64,000 bases of DNA from Isoetes taiwanensis (lineage: Eukaryota > Streptophyta > Lycopodiopsida > Isoetales > Isoetaceae): the NCBI GenBank assembly GCA_021234155.1, contig JAJEKV010000011.1:5413132-5477131 (forward strand), read 5' to 3'. The translations under genes were made by a program, and so were the position numbers. Each line of letters starts with the position of its first letter. The stretch's first letter is position 1. Positions 10,798 to 22,738 of the stretch are shown piece by piece. The notes under the pieces were generated by a model that saw only the letters and a list, made by a program, of their open reading frames with translations, was not told where the DNA came from and did no database searches.

Positions 10798-13700
10798 AGG
10801 CCATCATACATATATTGAGGGACCAGACCACTACGACCGTAATGCTGGATAGCCTTGTCATGATCGTGAAATGAAAGGAACTCTAAAGGCGCCAAGACCA
10901 AGGCAGAAAAATGTGGTTCCATAGGACAAGTGTAAGGTCAGAAATTAATTGCCTTTTCCCCTACTACACCTTTCCACTGAAAATATAGATAGAAACCTTA
11001 ATTCTCCGGTCCAAAAATAGTCTAGCAAAACTGGAAACAATGTGTATTTATTTTTGTTTCCTTATCCGTTTTTTATACAACGTTGGCTCTCAGCCATTGA
11101 TGGATACCATATTCCAGCCACCACCGCTACTAACATTTTGCCAAAACAAAGACATGACATTTCCTATGGTCTCCATTCCCCATATGGTCTAAAAAGACAT
11201 TGCCATAGAACCATGGCCCTCACCAGAGAGGGCCATCGCATACTAAAAACCCAATCCAGATCTAGAAATTCAATCTGGGTCTCATTGGATTCGCCTCCAT
11301 CCTTTGCTTGGTCTGGACGGAAAATCCTTCTGGACAATTGCATTCTCATCTCCAGCGCCCATCTGTCTCAGGAGCTTGGCAGGCCCACCAAAGAACCTCC
11401 AGGCAACCAAATTAACCTCCTTGTGGCTATGCTCTGTAGAACAGATGGCCTGGTAAACAAGATAGATCCCAAGAAACGCATTGGGCATGGCGTATTTAAT
11501 GTACACCCTGTTCAATTTATTGTAGCAACAAGGTTAGTTGAAATACATTTTAATGTTTGTTGAGACCACTTGCATATGAAATAGGTATTCGGCCTTTCTC
11601 AATAAATCAGCCATAATAAGTACGTTATCAAATCTAACTGACCTTTTCGTACATAGTAGTCTTTTGGTGTTCATCTTCTACTTAATAAATTTTAACTCTT
11701 TAACCGATATGCTTTCTAATCCAAGCAATCCCCACCGTTGATTTAAGCACCGTGATAGGGCATAACAAGCAGCTAACATGCAGTTGCAAACTTCTTAACA
11801 TGTAGCAGCAAGTTTGAGCTGGATTTCGGGAGTTCAATTACTTTGAGCCCTGGTTTAAGCCCATGATGGTGATAATCTAGGGTGCGCGCTGATAATCCGG
11901 ATCTAGAGGGTGTCGATCCACTGATAATTGAGCTGTGGGTGTCGATAATGTAGTTGTGGGTGAGGAAGCTCGCCTGTCGGTTAAAAGGAGATGAACACCC
12001 TGCTTGCCCCTTACATCAAAGTATTTGAGAAAAAATTAGAAGCAAGGAAGTGCAAACATTGTCCTCCCTATAATATTATCTTGATGAGATATTTTTAAAT
12101 CATTCATAATAACAACCTTTTCTCAAATAACTTACTTAGAATATGTTAAACAAGTATTTGAAGGTTCTTGGCAACCACATTCATTCTGTTCACAATTTTC
12201 CAATAGTACTCAGCCAATGCAACATATTTTAGAAGTTTTTGGGGTTGGATTTACAATTTTTGCAGCCCACTGTTATACAATATTTTTAGTTCCAGTTCCT
12301 TGTGCCTTTACCTCTCTTTTCATTTTCTATGCAGCTTTTTTTGTTTTCAACACATCAACTACTCGAGGAAGAAGGCAAAAGATGGTGAAAATGCCAAGAG
12401 CTATGCCCTTTAGCACATACCTTGACGAGGAAAATGTTGAAAAAATCTCCTATAGTATTCTCTACTGAAGATGGTATTGTCAATCTCTAGCAATCGTATA
12501 GTCCAACAACTTCGGATATCATTTTTTCTGGTAGTATATGGACTAGAGGTTAATCAGGTCGGTTTAGATTGGACCTCTATATAATAAAGAGCTGATTAAT
12601 CATGCAAGCTATTTGTAGTTTTTCTAATCTACATAGTACATTAGTACTATGAAGTGTTTTCAGCTCGAAAAACTTTACATGAGGATTTTTTTTTTATCCT
12701 AATAGTAATGGATATGTTGTTCTTTTTTATTGGGTACTATGAGGCACTTTAATTTCCAAGGACAATAAACATAAATTTAATTTAATTCAATTTTAACAAA
12801 TTAGGATATTTTACTTCTGCTTAATTTTACCCTTCTATTTTGAAATTGAGTTCATTTGAATTGAATTGATTTTTATCGTCCACGAAGTTCAAATGGCCTA
12901 TGAGACCGAAATAAACAAATGTATTGTCCAAAAAAACCCAATGGCCTATGAATAAATAGGAACTCACCCTTTTAGCTCTACAACATTCCCAACCACCTTC
13001 TTTGCAATGGCTTAATTGACTTTTACAAGATAGAAGATCTAGTTTTGATTCTACTATTTATGAAGAAATAAAATCACCCTCTCACTATAAAGGGATGACT
13101 ATTGCAGAATATACATCATTAACATTCTTTTGACATGTGATTCCAGTATTGACACCAGTGTTCTCGTCTCCACCTCTTAATCCCCCAGAAAAAAAAAGGA
13201 AAAAAAAAAATAGAGAACCGAATTTGACGAATAATATATACAAGCGAGAAGAGGAGAAATATGCCTCCATGCATATTCAGTAGTTGTGCTTCACATAAAG
13301 CCCTCGTTTGATGAGGTATGCCCTCACAAGATAGGATATACTATATAGGCAAATTGATTAAATACTATAAGGTTTGACAAAATGTACTTAATGGTGTTAA
13401 TTTTGTACGTGTTACACAATTGAAGAAAATAAAATAAAATAGAGTTCTCGCTGCCCTACGTCACCTCTCATATGAATACGCACAAGGAGCACAACAAACT
13501 TATTACTAGGAGAATTAGCTTAATAATGTATATATGGGTAATGGTTTTGTGTTGTGTGAAAATATTTGGCCCCGCTGGGCCTTGGGAAAGGTATTGTAGA
13601 TCTTTGGAAAGATATAGAGCAACTCACAATAAAAAACATCAAAACCACTATGATAACCAAAATTCGAATTAATACTACAAACAAGGCATAAAAGATTATA

Positions 13701-14157
13701 ATATGAATCCTAAAAGTGGAAACAATAGAGTATATCCAAATACTCGCATTTGTATATTTATGCTTTAATAGTTGGAAGCATCAATCTAAGGATAATGAAA
13801 TATCAATTACCTTGCAGCAAAAAATTTTAATTTTCATAAACTATGCATGCACAATGACAATGATGAAATAGAGCTATATGCATCCACAATTATAATGTTG
13901 AGATATAGTTGCAGCCGGACTTCTTCAGTTTTAAATATCAATTTAGCCATCTGCGGCTGCTCAAACCTTCCTTTCATTGTTTGTTGCTTCTTCTTGGAGA
14001 TAGAGAGAGAGATGGGAGATGAAGAAGAACCATGCACGTAGTGTGCCACTACTATTTGTATAGCGTGCACATACGTGTTCATCAAGTAACTAGATCATAT
14101 CAACAAGACAAGATAGATATCAAGATAAATGTGGGCGATACACTTACGCTTCAACTC
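10798..14157. other. Unassigned DNA between the membrane-protein gene and the plastid insert
   Basis: No feature is recognised with confidence. A 173-codon plus-strand frame (11,042-11,563) faces a 77-codon frame on the other strand. Neither shows a motif I know. The rest is AT-rich with short homopolymers. The promoter of the minus-strand gene should lie just above 10,797, but no clear TATA or CCAAT arrangement stands out. Confidence 0.5.
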
Positions 14158-14556
14158 GACTCCCATGTGAATCAGCCACCTTGTAAGGCTAAATACTCCT
14201 GGGTGACCGATAGCGAAGTAGTAACGTGAGGGAAAGGTGAAAAGAACCCCCATCGGGGAGTGAAATAGAACATGAAACCGTGAGCTCCCACGCATTCACG
14301 TGGGAGGAGAATTGGATCTCGCATGTCTGTTGAAGAATGAGCCTTATGGACAGTGGCCTGGTTACCCACCGGAGCCGTAGCGAAAGCGAGTCTTCCTAGG
14401 GCAATTGTCACTGCTTATGGACCCGAACCTTGGTGATCTATTCATGACCAGGATGAAGCTTGGGTTAAACTAAGTGGAGGTCCACCGAGTGATGTTTTCT
14501 GCAGATAAGTTGTGTTAGGGGTGAAATGCCACCGAACTCAGAGCTAGCTAATGGTA
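14158..14556 (+). pseudogene. Nuclear insert of plastid 23S rRNA (fragment)
   Basis: The sequence follows a central stretch of plastid 23S rRNA. Landmarks are AAATACTCCTGGGTGACCGA, AAAAGAACCCCCATCGGGGA, GAGCCGTAGCGAAAGCGAGT, CAATTGTCACTGCTTATGGA and GGGGTGAAATGCCA, followed by AGAGCTAGCT. They are in the right order and on the plus strand. Small deletions occur near 14,175, near 14,300-14,370 and near 14,500, along with scattered substitutions, so it cannot form a functional rRNA. It is an old plastid-to-nucleus transfer. A mitochondrial copy of the same gene is the only realistic alternative. Confidence 0.9.
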
Positions 14557-15240
14557 AGACGAGCATACGATCTGGCAATATGTGGTATTTTTTGTTAAAT
14601 GGTTTGCCTGGAGACTACACATGATCCCACATTCTTGCACTGTGACTTGCATGAAAACAACAACATCCCGATACCAGAGAACTTCAAATACTAGATCCGA
14701 GGAGAAAAGTTGAAGATTGTCCTATGCCGGACAACAGGGCAAAGATAGAAGAGGTTAGAAAGGATATGAATGGTCAAGAAAGAGTAGCTCATGCAAGAAG
14801 AAGCCCCTCCTCCGCATGAGATCAAAGAATAGAAGCCATGGATACTGCTGAGAGATACCCAGCATCACTATTATTCGAACCTTGTTCATTGTATTTGCAT
14901 TTAATTAGGTGCTCAGTATCTCACCATTCACATTCTTGCTTATTGGAATCCTTCTATTCTATTATCTGCATGCTCATTTACAAATATTCATTTGACCCCT
15001 TCTTATCTACGTCCCTCTTGCTTCTCTAATGTTGATCCTCTATTTGACACCCTATGTTTCTCAACCCATTAAATTAATGTATCCATTTCGTTCTTCTGGA
15101 TTTATTGTGGTATTTTTATATTTAAAGCGTATCTTTATTTTCCAGTCTATAGCTTGTGGGTTTGTATCCTCAACCTCACCAATCCAAGATATTTAGGGTT
15201 TTCAAATATTCATTTTCAACTCTAGTGGTGCTCCTTCAAT
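14557..15240. other. Unassigned DNA after the plastid insert
   Basis: No gene was recognised. A short stretch at about 14,836-14,856 (CCATGGATACTGCTGAGAGA) is identical to a segment present once in the array units, for example near 29,003. That suggests a shared dispersed repeat. Confidence 0.5.
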
Positions 15241-15269
15241 GTTCTTCTACAGGTATCTCTGGTTGGATG

Positions 15270-15692
15270 CGCGGGAGGGGTTAGCGCACTTCTCCTCATT
15301 CTAGACTTGGAGTTCTATCTTGAGCTTGGGATTTCGATTTGACCTTACTCTTCTGAGTTGCCCTGCTTTTGAGATAGTCCGGAATCATTTTTTGACCTTA
15401 GCATTCCATTCCACGCTTCCACAACTTCTCAGAGCACCATCTGTGCATGACTTGGCATTATATATACTTGAGGTTCTAGATAAACGTCTGCAATTACTGA
15501 GGCCTCAGTAGTCATTATCTCCGCTTGTCTAGTATCATCATTACTGCAAAGGTTTTTCCCTTGAAAAACTTTTGAGGCAGGGATTTTTTAATCCTAGTAG
15601 TAATGATTGTACTAGCCCATTGTATGGGTTCCATGACCTATTGGTCTCCGTGGACGTTAAACAATCTATTCTATTCTATTCTATTCTATTCC
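15270..15692 (+). mobile_element. 5'-truncated LINE: C-terminal ORF2 fragment, 3' UTR hairpin and (TTCTA)n tail
   Basis: The short frame near 15,320-15,511 aligns with the C-terminus of the LINE at 20.3-22.7 kb. LLSCPAFEIVR here corresponds to LQSCPAYDQIR there, and LYILEVLDKRLQL to SYLQEVMDMRDQL. It is followed by the same kind of 3' UTR: a conserved hairpin (15,535-15,607), a segment containing TTGGTCTCCGTGGACG, and a (TTCTA)n tail at 15,666-15,692. It represents the common 5'-truncated product of target-primed reverse transcription. Confidence 0.85.
15535..15607 (+). other. Conserved LINE 3' UTR hairpin
   Basis: An outer stem pairs ATCATTACT with AGTAATGAT. It encloses the inner segment that begins GGTTTTTCCCTTGAAAAAC and ends GGGATTTTTTAATCC. 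The inner part matches the hairpins at 22,586-22,657 and in the 28-51 kb array. The outer stem differs in sequence but keeps its pairing. Confidence 0.75.
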
Positions 15693-15835
15693 TTGATTCA
15701 CCTTGCTGCCATCTTTGCTCTCTCCACTCTTCCTTCACACAACCGTCCTGCCCATAACCATCTCCACTCTTTTGTCAACCTAGCCCACTTCGATCATTTT
15801 CAAGCCCATCTCTAGTGACATCACAACTTCAACAA

Positions 15836-15948
<113 letters not shown>

Positions 15949-16029
15949 GGCCCCAAAAATGAACTTGTATAAAAAATTAGCATGAAAACCAGTATATATG
16001 TGATTGTTTTATACGACAATACAAAATGT

Positions 16030-16770
16030 AAAGAAAAATCATGTGTTCTTCCTAGTTTTGCAAAATCAATAGTGATTCATATCATATTATTTGTACTAAT
16101 TCACATTAGCAATATCCTGTTTAATTACATGACTTCTACGATTGTACAATAGGTTTTTGAAAAATCATCAATAGTTTAGAAGAGGTGTTTTAAGCGCATA
16201 TTGATTTTGAAAAACCAATAGTGGCTAATACCATATTTTTTGTACTAATTCAAAATTTTACACTAGTTTCTAGGAATCATTATTAGTTCATAAGGTTGTT
16301 TTTAAGTGTAGATTGATTTAGCAAAATCACTAATAGTTTATATCATGTTTAATTACATGAATTCCATAATCATATAATAGTTTTTTGAAATCATCCATAG
16401 TTTAGAAGATGTATTTTAAGCATATATTGATTTTGTAAGACCAATAGTGCTTCATATCGTATTTTTTGTACTAATTCAAAGATTTGTAAAAATCATAATT
16501 AATTTGTGAGATTGTTTTTAAGTGTATAGTTTTTTAGCAAAATCATTGCTAGTTCATATCATGTTTACTTACATGAATTCTACAATCGTACAATTGTTTT
16601 TTGGTACAATTGTTTTTTGAAATCATCAATAGTTTAGAAGATGTGTTTTAAGCACATCTTGATTTTGCAAAACCATTCCTAGTTCGTACTATATTTAACT
16701 TATGAATTCTAGAGTTTATGATGGTCTTTGAAAATCATCATTAATTTAATGGAATGATTTTTCTATATAC
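16030..16770. repeat. AT-rich tandem repeat, period about 230 bp
   Basis: Three diverged copies repeat the phrases ATAGTTTAGAAGATGT (near 16,169, 16,396 and 16,629), TTTTAAGCATATATTGATTT and TGTACTAATTCAAA in the same order. The period is about 225-235 bp. No coding potential and no protein-like features were found. Confidence 0.75.
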
Positions 16771-17568
16771 ATTTTTAGTAGCATAATTTCAGATGCGTTT
16801 ACATGCTAGTTGTCTCAAATTTGTATTCTACCGCGTTCTTCTTATTAGTTTATGTGGTTGTTTACTATGCTCGTTAATAGTTTATTCTTGTGTTAATCGT
16901 GTTGTTAATATTGTATTTTTCCAAATGCAACAGTTTTGGGCCTTAATAAAGATGCAAAGCTTCTAAATATATAGGAAGCATACGCGTGTAAGGCTTCGTA
17001 GAATCAAATGAGCCTTATCAATAAATTTTACAAAAGAAAAATAAACAACGTGTCACTAATGACATAGATTAAAATCAATGTGTTGCTTCGCAATAAAGGA
17101 AACCTTGTAGTGAATTGATATCTAGCTTGTAACTTCGTAGCAATATTAGAAATTTTTGATTAGTGCAACGTCAAAAACTAAAGGTGAATGCTTTGCCTCG
17201 TTACTTAATATTGTAAGAAACCTTGTAATGTCATTTAGCCAAGAAATTGGCAATTGTTTTGTGAGGTTTAGCGCAGGAATAATGACCACTCATATGTAAA
17301 TATAGATATACCATCGACACCATCTTAACTAACAATTTTATAACGCATAGCTCAAAAAACTACTACAATGTCAAGGTTAATATCTTAATATGGTAATAAA
17401 TAATTTTATAGCTAGCTTATTAAACCGCTCCAAATGTAAAGCTAAACATCGCAGCCAACTTAACATTATGGCAAGCGATTGAAATTAGAGTAAACATAAT
17501 AGATTTTTATGATTACAAAACAAAAGGAGATGAACTAAGCTCAAGTACCTCAAATAGAAGGTTCTCCT
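16771..17568. other. Unassigned AT-rich DNA
   Basis: Nothing recognisable was seen. Many short direct repeats of AT-rich words are present, with no long open frame. Confidence 0.5.
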
Positions 17569-17584
17569 GCTCCTGCCGTGCCCT

Positions 17585-17962
17585 TGTTTTCCAACTCGTA
17601 TAGGACGAGGTAGTCAGCAAATGCCCTCTGCTTTTCTGCATCTCTTCCCACATATTTACACGTGCCCGACATTGCCGGGCATAAGTTGAGATGCATCTCA
17701 AGACTTTGTGACATTAGAACTTATCGATTCCCTATATTGTTGATGTTAGAGTTGGGATGTATCTCAAAGACTGACATTAGGACACATTGACTTTAGCATA
17801 ATTTTCGATTCGAAGTTAGCAATCATACCATAATAAGGGGCAACTTGTTCACAAAGACAGCATTCTCAAGCTTTGTATTATACATCTATACAAAGTTCAA
17901 ACAACCTACGATTCTATATAGTGTTTATGGATTGTAGTGTTCACTTCATTAATATTGTTAAC
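17585..17962. repeat. Left copy of a 380-bp direct repeat flanking a 316-bp tandem array
   Basis: This segment, beginning near TTTTCCAACTCGTATAGG, is repeated almost base for base at 19,231-19,614. Both copies include the phrase CCATAATAAGGGGCAACTTG. The two copies bracket the tandem array at 17,963-19,228. Confidence 0.85.
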
Positions 17963-19228
17963 TTTTCATGCTCCTTGTCGTGCCCTTGCGTCGAGAAAGG
18001 GGGGAATTTGGGGATGGATTGGCACATTCGTGTGGTGAATGTCCAGTTTTTCTTTTCGATGATGTTTCCTCGGACACAAGCTACTATTTTGACGGTCGGA
18101 TTAACAAGCGGAGCTGTTTTGATGCTCCGATACTTAAACCCTATTGAATTCGTAGGGTTTGGGATTCGGCAGTCTTCCCTACCACCAAAGTGCTCGAGAA
18201 CTTGCGTGCAGGGTTCTCTCGAGGGCTTGAAGAGAAACCCCAAGGGGGAGGAAGAAAACACCCTCTCCAGGTACTATATCCAAACTTGTCCTGCTCCTTG
18301 CGGTGCCCTTGCGTCGAGAAAGGGGGGAATTTGGGGATTGGCACATTCGTGTGGTGGATGTCCAGTTTTTCTTTTCGAAGATGTTTCCTCGGACACAAGC
18401 TACCATTTTGACGGTCGGATTAACAAATGGAGCTGTTTTGGTGCCGATACTTAAACCCTATTGAATTCGTAGGGTTTGGGATTCGGCAGCCTTCCCTACC
18501 ACCGAAGTGCTCGAGAACTTGCGTGCAGGGTTCCCTCGAGGGCTTGAAGAGAAACCCCAAGGGGGAGGAAGAAAACACCCTCCCCAGGTATATATCCAAA
18601 CTTGTCCTGCTCCTTGTCGTGCCCTTGCGTCGAGAAAGAGGGGAATTTGGGGATTGGCACATTCGTGTGGTGGATGTCCAGTTTTTCTTTTCGAAGATGT
18701 TTCCTCGGACACGAGCTACCATTTTGACGGTCGGATTAACAAATGGAGCTGTTTTGGTGCCGATACTTAAACCCTATTGAATTTGTAGGGTTTGGGATTC
18801 GGCAGCCTTCCCTACCACCGAAGTGCTCGAGAACTTGCGTGCAGGGTTCCCTCGAGGGCTTGAAGAGAAACCCCAAGGGGGAGGAAGAAAACACCCTCCC
18901 CAGGTATATATCCAAACTTGTCCTGCTCCTTGTCGTGCCCTTGCGTCGAGAAAGAGGGGAATTTGGGGATTGGCACATTCGTGTGGTGGATGTCCAGTTT
19001 TTCTTTTCGACGATGTTTCCTCGGACATGAGCTACCATTTTGACGGTCGGATTAACAAACGGAGCTGTTTTGATGCTCCGATACTTAAACCCTATTGAAT
19101 TCGTAGGGTTTGGGATTCGGCAGCCTTCCCTACCACCGAAGTGCTCGAGAACTTGCGTGCAGGGTTCCCTCAAGGGCTTGAAGAGAAACCCCAGGGGGGA
19201 GGAAGAAAAAACCCTCCCCAGGTACTAT
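17963..19228. repeat. Four tandem copies of a 316-323 bp repeat
   Basis: The phrase TGCCCTTGCGTCGAGAAAG starts at 17,981, 18,304, 18,620 and 18,936, giving periods of 323, 316 and 316 bp. Copies are over 90% alike by eye. Overlapping open frames occur on both strands, but a 316-bp period is not a multiple of three. The frames therefore shift between copies and are not credible proteins. Each copy ends in a purine-rich stretch (GGGGGAGGAAGAAAA) before the next begins. It behaves like a small local satellite. Confidence 0.9.
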
Positions 19229-19230
19229 TG

Positions 19231-19614
19231 TCTTGTTTCCCAACTCATATAGGACTGGGTAGTCAGCAAATGCCCTCTACTTTCTGCATCTCTTCCTATA
19301 TATTTACACGTGACATTGTCGGGCATAATTAAGTTGAGATGCATCTCAAGACTTTGTGACATTAGAACTTATCGATTCCCTATATTGTTGATGTTAGAGT
19401 TGGGATGTATCTCAGAGACTTTGTGACATTAGGATATATTGATTTTAGCATAATTTTCGATTCGAAGTTAGCAATCATACCATAATAAGGGGCAACTTGT
19501 TCACAAAGACAACATTCTCAAACTTTGTATAAGACATCTCTGCAAAGTTCAAACAACCTACGATTCTATATAGTGTTTATGGATTGTAGAGTTCACTTCA
19601 TTAATATTGTTAAC
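19231..19614. repeat. Right copy of the 380-bp direct repeat
   Basis: This is homologous to 17,585-17,962 with scattered substitutions. The spacing between corresponding points is about 1,646 bp. Together with the internal array it gives an A-B-B-B-B-A arrangement. Confidence 0.85.
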
Positions 19615-20339
19615 ATCTCATGGCCGCTTCCTCAAACTTTTAGATGTGAGCAGAGAACATATGGGTCTCTAAGCATACGTATTGATTCGAATTTAGAAAC
19701 CATGCCATAATAAGGGCAATCTGAATAATTGGGGCGTTCTTTCAAAGCCTTGAGGTATGCAGTTTTAGCCGTTTAAACAAATTTGATTCAAGCTATGTAC
19801 AACATGCAGATCCTTTAATGCAAGTTGTGTAATAAATAGCATATGCATTTGAAAGTTCAATTAGGCCTTCAGAGGCACCTGTGTTAAGCTTTGAGAAATC
19901 TACTCATGTGTTAAGGTTTGTGGATACACTTGTTTTGCCTAGTAATATTGATGGCTTATATAGTTGTGCTATTACTTTGCTTTAAAGATCCGTGATGCTG
20001 CCTAATTTGCAAAGGGGTCCAATATCTCGAAGAGGCATTTTGTGAATCTGGTGGTGCTGTTATTCAATGTTACAAGATCAAACGGATTCTAGAGTCGAAC
20101 ATATTTTGACTTCTGGCTATGGTTGGAAAACCATAGTATAATGTGGATAATGCGGTTTGACCCCATCAAAAAAATATACAGACGGACAAAAGAGTCTGGA
20201 AGACATTAGATCAAGAATATTCCTAAAGAAAGGTGCAAAACATGGCAAAGTGGAAAAATAGTAATGCCTCTTCTCTACGGTCTAAGGCATAAGTCAAAAA
20301 AGCTAGTATTATTTAAGTATGTGTCTATAAACTATCGAT
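19615..20339. other. Unassigned DNA
   Basis: No gene, RNA or repeat was recognised between the tandem array and the next LINE. Confidence 0.5.
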
Positions 20340-22738
20340 TTGTCAGGTCTCTTACATGCAGTCAGACAGTACCGCGTCTTCCTTAAAGCTAAGAAAGCCA
20401 GGTACATTGCAGCACATCAAAGGGAAATGTTTTATCTCACCGAACGTCACCCGGGACCTTCCGGGCGAAGGGTTCTTAGAAAGCCGCGACAGCCCACGGG
20501 GAACATCACTCCCGGCGGTGGAGGCAATACTTGCAACAGCTACTAACGACCCTCGGGGTGCACATGCGGCATTACCCCGCAAGAAGGCCCTTTGGTTGGA
20601 AATCACAGATTGAGGCGTGGAACAAGGCTTACTGGCGTCTTGCCAATGGGAAAGCCCCGGACTGGATGGCATGCGCGGCGTAATTGCTTAAGTGGGCAGG
20701 GCCGTCCATAATACCGGTCTTGACCGCCTTGTTCAACAAGGCATTACAGAAGGCTTCCCGGATGCAATGGACCAATAGCGAGTTGTTCCCATCTATAAGG
20801 CGGTGACCCGCGACCGCCTGACCACCAGAACAATCATGGTCGGATTCGGTGTTTGCAAAATTCTTTGGGATTCTCGAGCAGCAGTTTTGATTGGCCGGGC
20901 GAGACAAATAGAGATACGGGCCCTCACCCAGGCGGGGATTCAGACCTCGACACTCAATCATTGACCACATCTTCACATTGCGAAGCTCACGGTTGAAGAC
21001 GGCGAGAACCGCCGTCGGGATCTATATTGTTGCCGTGGATTTTGCAAAGGCATTTGACACCGTGCCTCGGGGAAAAACTATGGGTAAGATTGCGGCGGTT
21101 GGGGGTTCCGTAGATTTGCGAGAATGCGATTAGGCGTGCTTTATGAAAGATGCTGGGTCGGTTGCAGCCGACAAGCCAACCATTTGATAGTAGTGTCGGG
21201 TTCGCCGGGGGATGCCCCTCTCCCCAACTTTGTTTGGGCTTTACATTGATCAATTGGAGAGCGGCTTGGCGATAATGGGGGCGACGGGGCTCACCTTCTC
21301 TACCGGATCATCAAGCGGTTAATATATATCGATGATGTGGACCTCCTAGCTTACACACCAGCGGACATGCAAGCGACATCTCGATGCCCCGGACACATTT
21401 TGTCAAGCGACCGATATGCTTGGCGTCAACTTGGCCAAGACTAAGGTGGTTTTCATATCATCTTCACGACGGTACCGAGGATCCCTCCTTCCGATTATCG
21501 AGGGGCAGAATGTGGAAGTAGCATCCACATACAAATATTTGGGAGTGGAGTTTCCGTCTACTATGCCTTTGGGACACATCCATACGGCTCACGAAGTTAC
21601 GGCTGGGCTGGAAAGCACTATATGCAATGCAAAACAATAGTCATAGAGCGGAGTTGTATGATTGGACCCATCGGTCCACACTGCTCAAAGTCTTAGTGGA
21701 GCCTCGCCCTTTTATACGGGGTAGAAGTATGGGGCCCAGTGAGTATCCCTCGCTACTTGGAATGACTTGGAGCGGTGCAGTAAAGCCTTCTTGGTAACGA
21801 GCACTAGGGGTGAAGTCCACGGTCCCATATCAAATTCTATTGCAGGAAGCGGGATTCTTGCCTCTTCGAGAGGGCTGCCCTTGATCGCCACATTGTCTAT
21901 TTTCGGAAGGTGGTCAACATGGACGATGCTCGCCTCCCAAAACTAGCTTATATCATGGCAATGGGGCCACAACGCCAAGGGCTCGCTGGAGGGAAAAGAG
22001 AGGTCAATGGATGGCTAGATGGAACGTGCGAGAGCAATGTGCATACATGTGCAAACAGAGGCAGATCGCCATAGCTTGAGGCAATATCTTGACGCTTGCT
22101 TCATCAGCAAGCTTTGGGATGTCAGCGCCCTTGAACAGGTCAAGACATCACACTACCAGTGCCACATAAATCCCACATTGGAACGAGGCCCACAATGCTA
22201 CCTGCGCACCCACTTGCCCATGAAAAACGCGAGACTCATTGCCTCCATTCGCGCAGGGCACATCATCTTCAATTGAGACAGCAGATGGATTGGTGAGCCA
22301 CGCCGACGTGCTCTGTCAATGCTGCCAAATGGGAGTCATTGAGGATGAATCTCATACCCTTCAAAGTTGCCCAGCATATGATCAAATCCGGACGCGCTAT
22401 GCTGAGTTGGTCGGGCCTGGCCAGCCGCTACATGTGACATTGAGCACGGCATCCGTACGGATGCTAGGATCATACCTTCAGGAGGTCATGGACATGCGAG
22501 ATCAGCTATGTCCTCGGGCATGCACTTGACATGTACATACACATTTATTTCACGATGATATATACTTGTACAGTTTGACAGCATTCTTATTACTGCCACG
22601 GTTTTTCCCTCGAAAACCCTTCGGGGCGGGGGTTTTTTTAACCCGGACAGTAATAAGTTTGCTGCGCTCCTTCTGGGTCCCATAGGCCGATTGGTCTCAG
22701 TGGACGATAAAAAAACTATTCTATTCTATTCTATTCTT
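20340..22738 (+). mobile_element. Decayed LINE with reverse transcriptase, C-terminal zinc finger and (TTCTA)n tail
   Basis: Broken plus-strand frames carry LINE ORF2 motifs in order. VVPIYKAVTRDRLTTRTIM lies near 20,790, followed by a decayed QAGFRPGRSTIDH-type block near 20,935. Palm motif A reads VAVDFAKAFDTVPR near 21,030, then PSPQLCLGFTLINW near 21,225 and the catalytic box as YIDDVDLLAY near 21,330. VNLAKTKVVF lies near 21,425. A C-terminal Cys2-His-Cys finger, CQCCQMGVIEDESHTLQSCP, lies at about 22,315-22,375. The 3' UTR holds a conserved hairpin and ends in (TTCTA)n at 22,717-22,738. Multiple stops and frameshifts show it is inactive. The 5' boundary is uncertain and probably truncated. 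Confidence 0.9.
22586..22657 (+). other. Conserved LINE 3' UTR hairpin
   Basis: A perfect 10-bp stem pairs CTTATTACTG with CAGTAATAAG. It encloses GGTTTTTCCCTCGAAAACCC, then GGGCGGGGG and TTTTTTTAACCC. It lies about 60 bp upstream of the pentanucleotide tail, where stringent-type LINEs keep the RNA structure bound by their reverse transcriptase. That role is inferred from position and covariation, not demonstrated. Confidence 0.75.

Noticed and set aside
11042-11563. 173-codon plus-strand gene
   Set aside because: No recognisable motif, a long frame on the opposite strand, and no promoter or intron evidence.
17873-19252. Overlapping open frames of 70-193 codons on both strands across the 316-bp repeats
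   Set aside because: The repeat period is not a multiple of three, so frames shift between copies. Both strands are open, and no protein motif is present.
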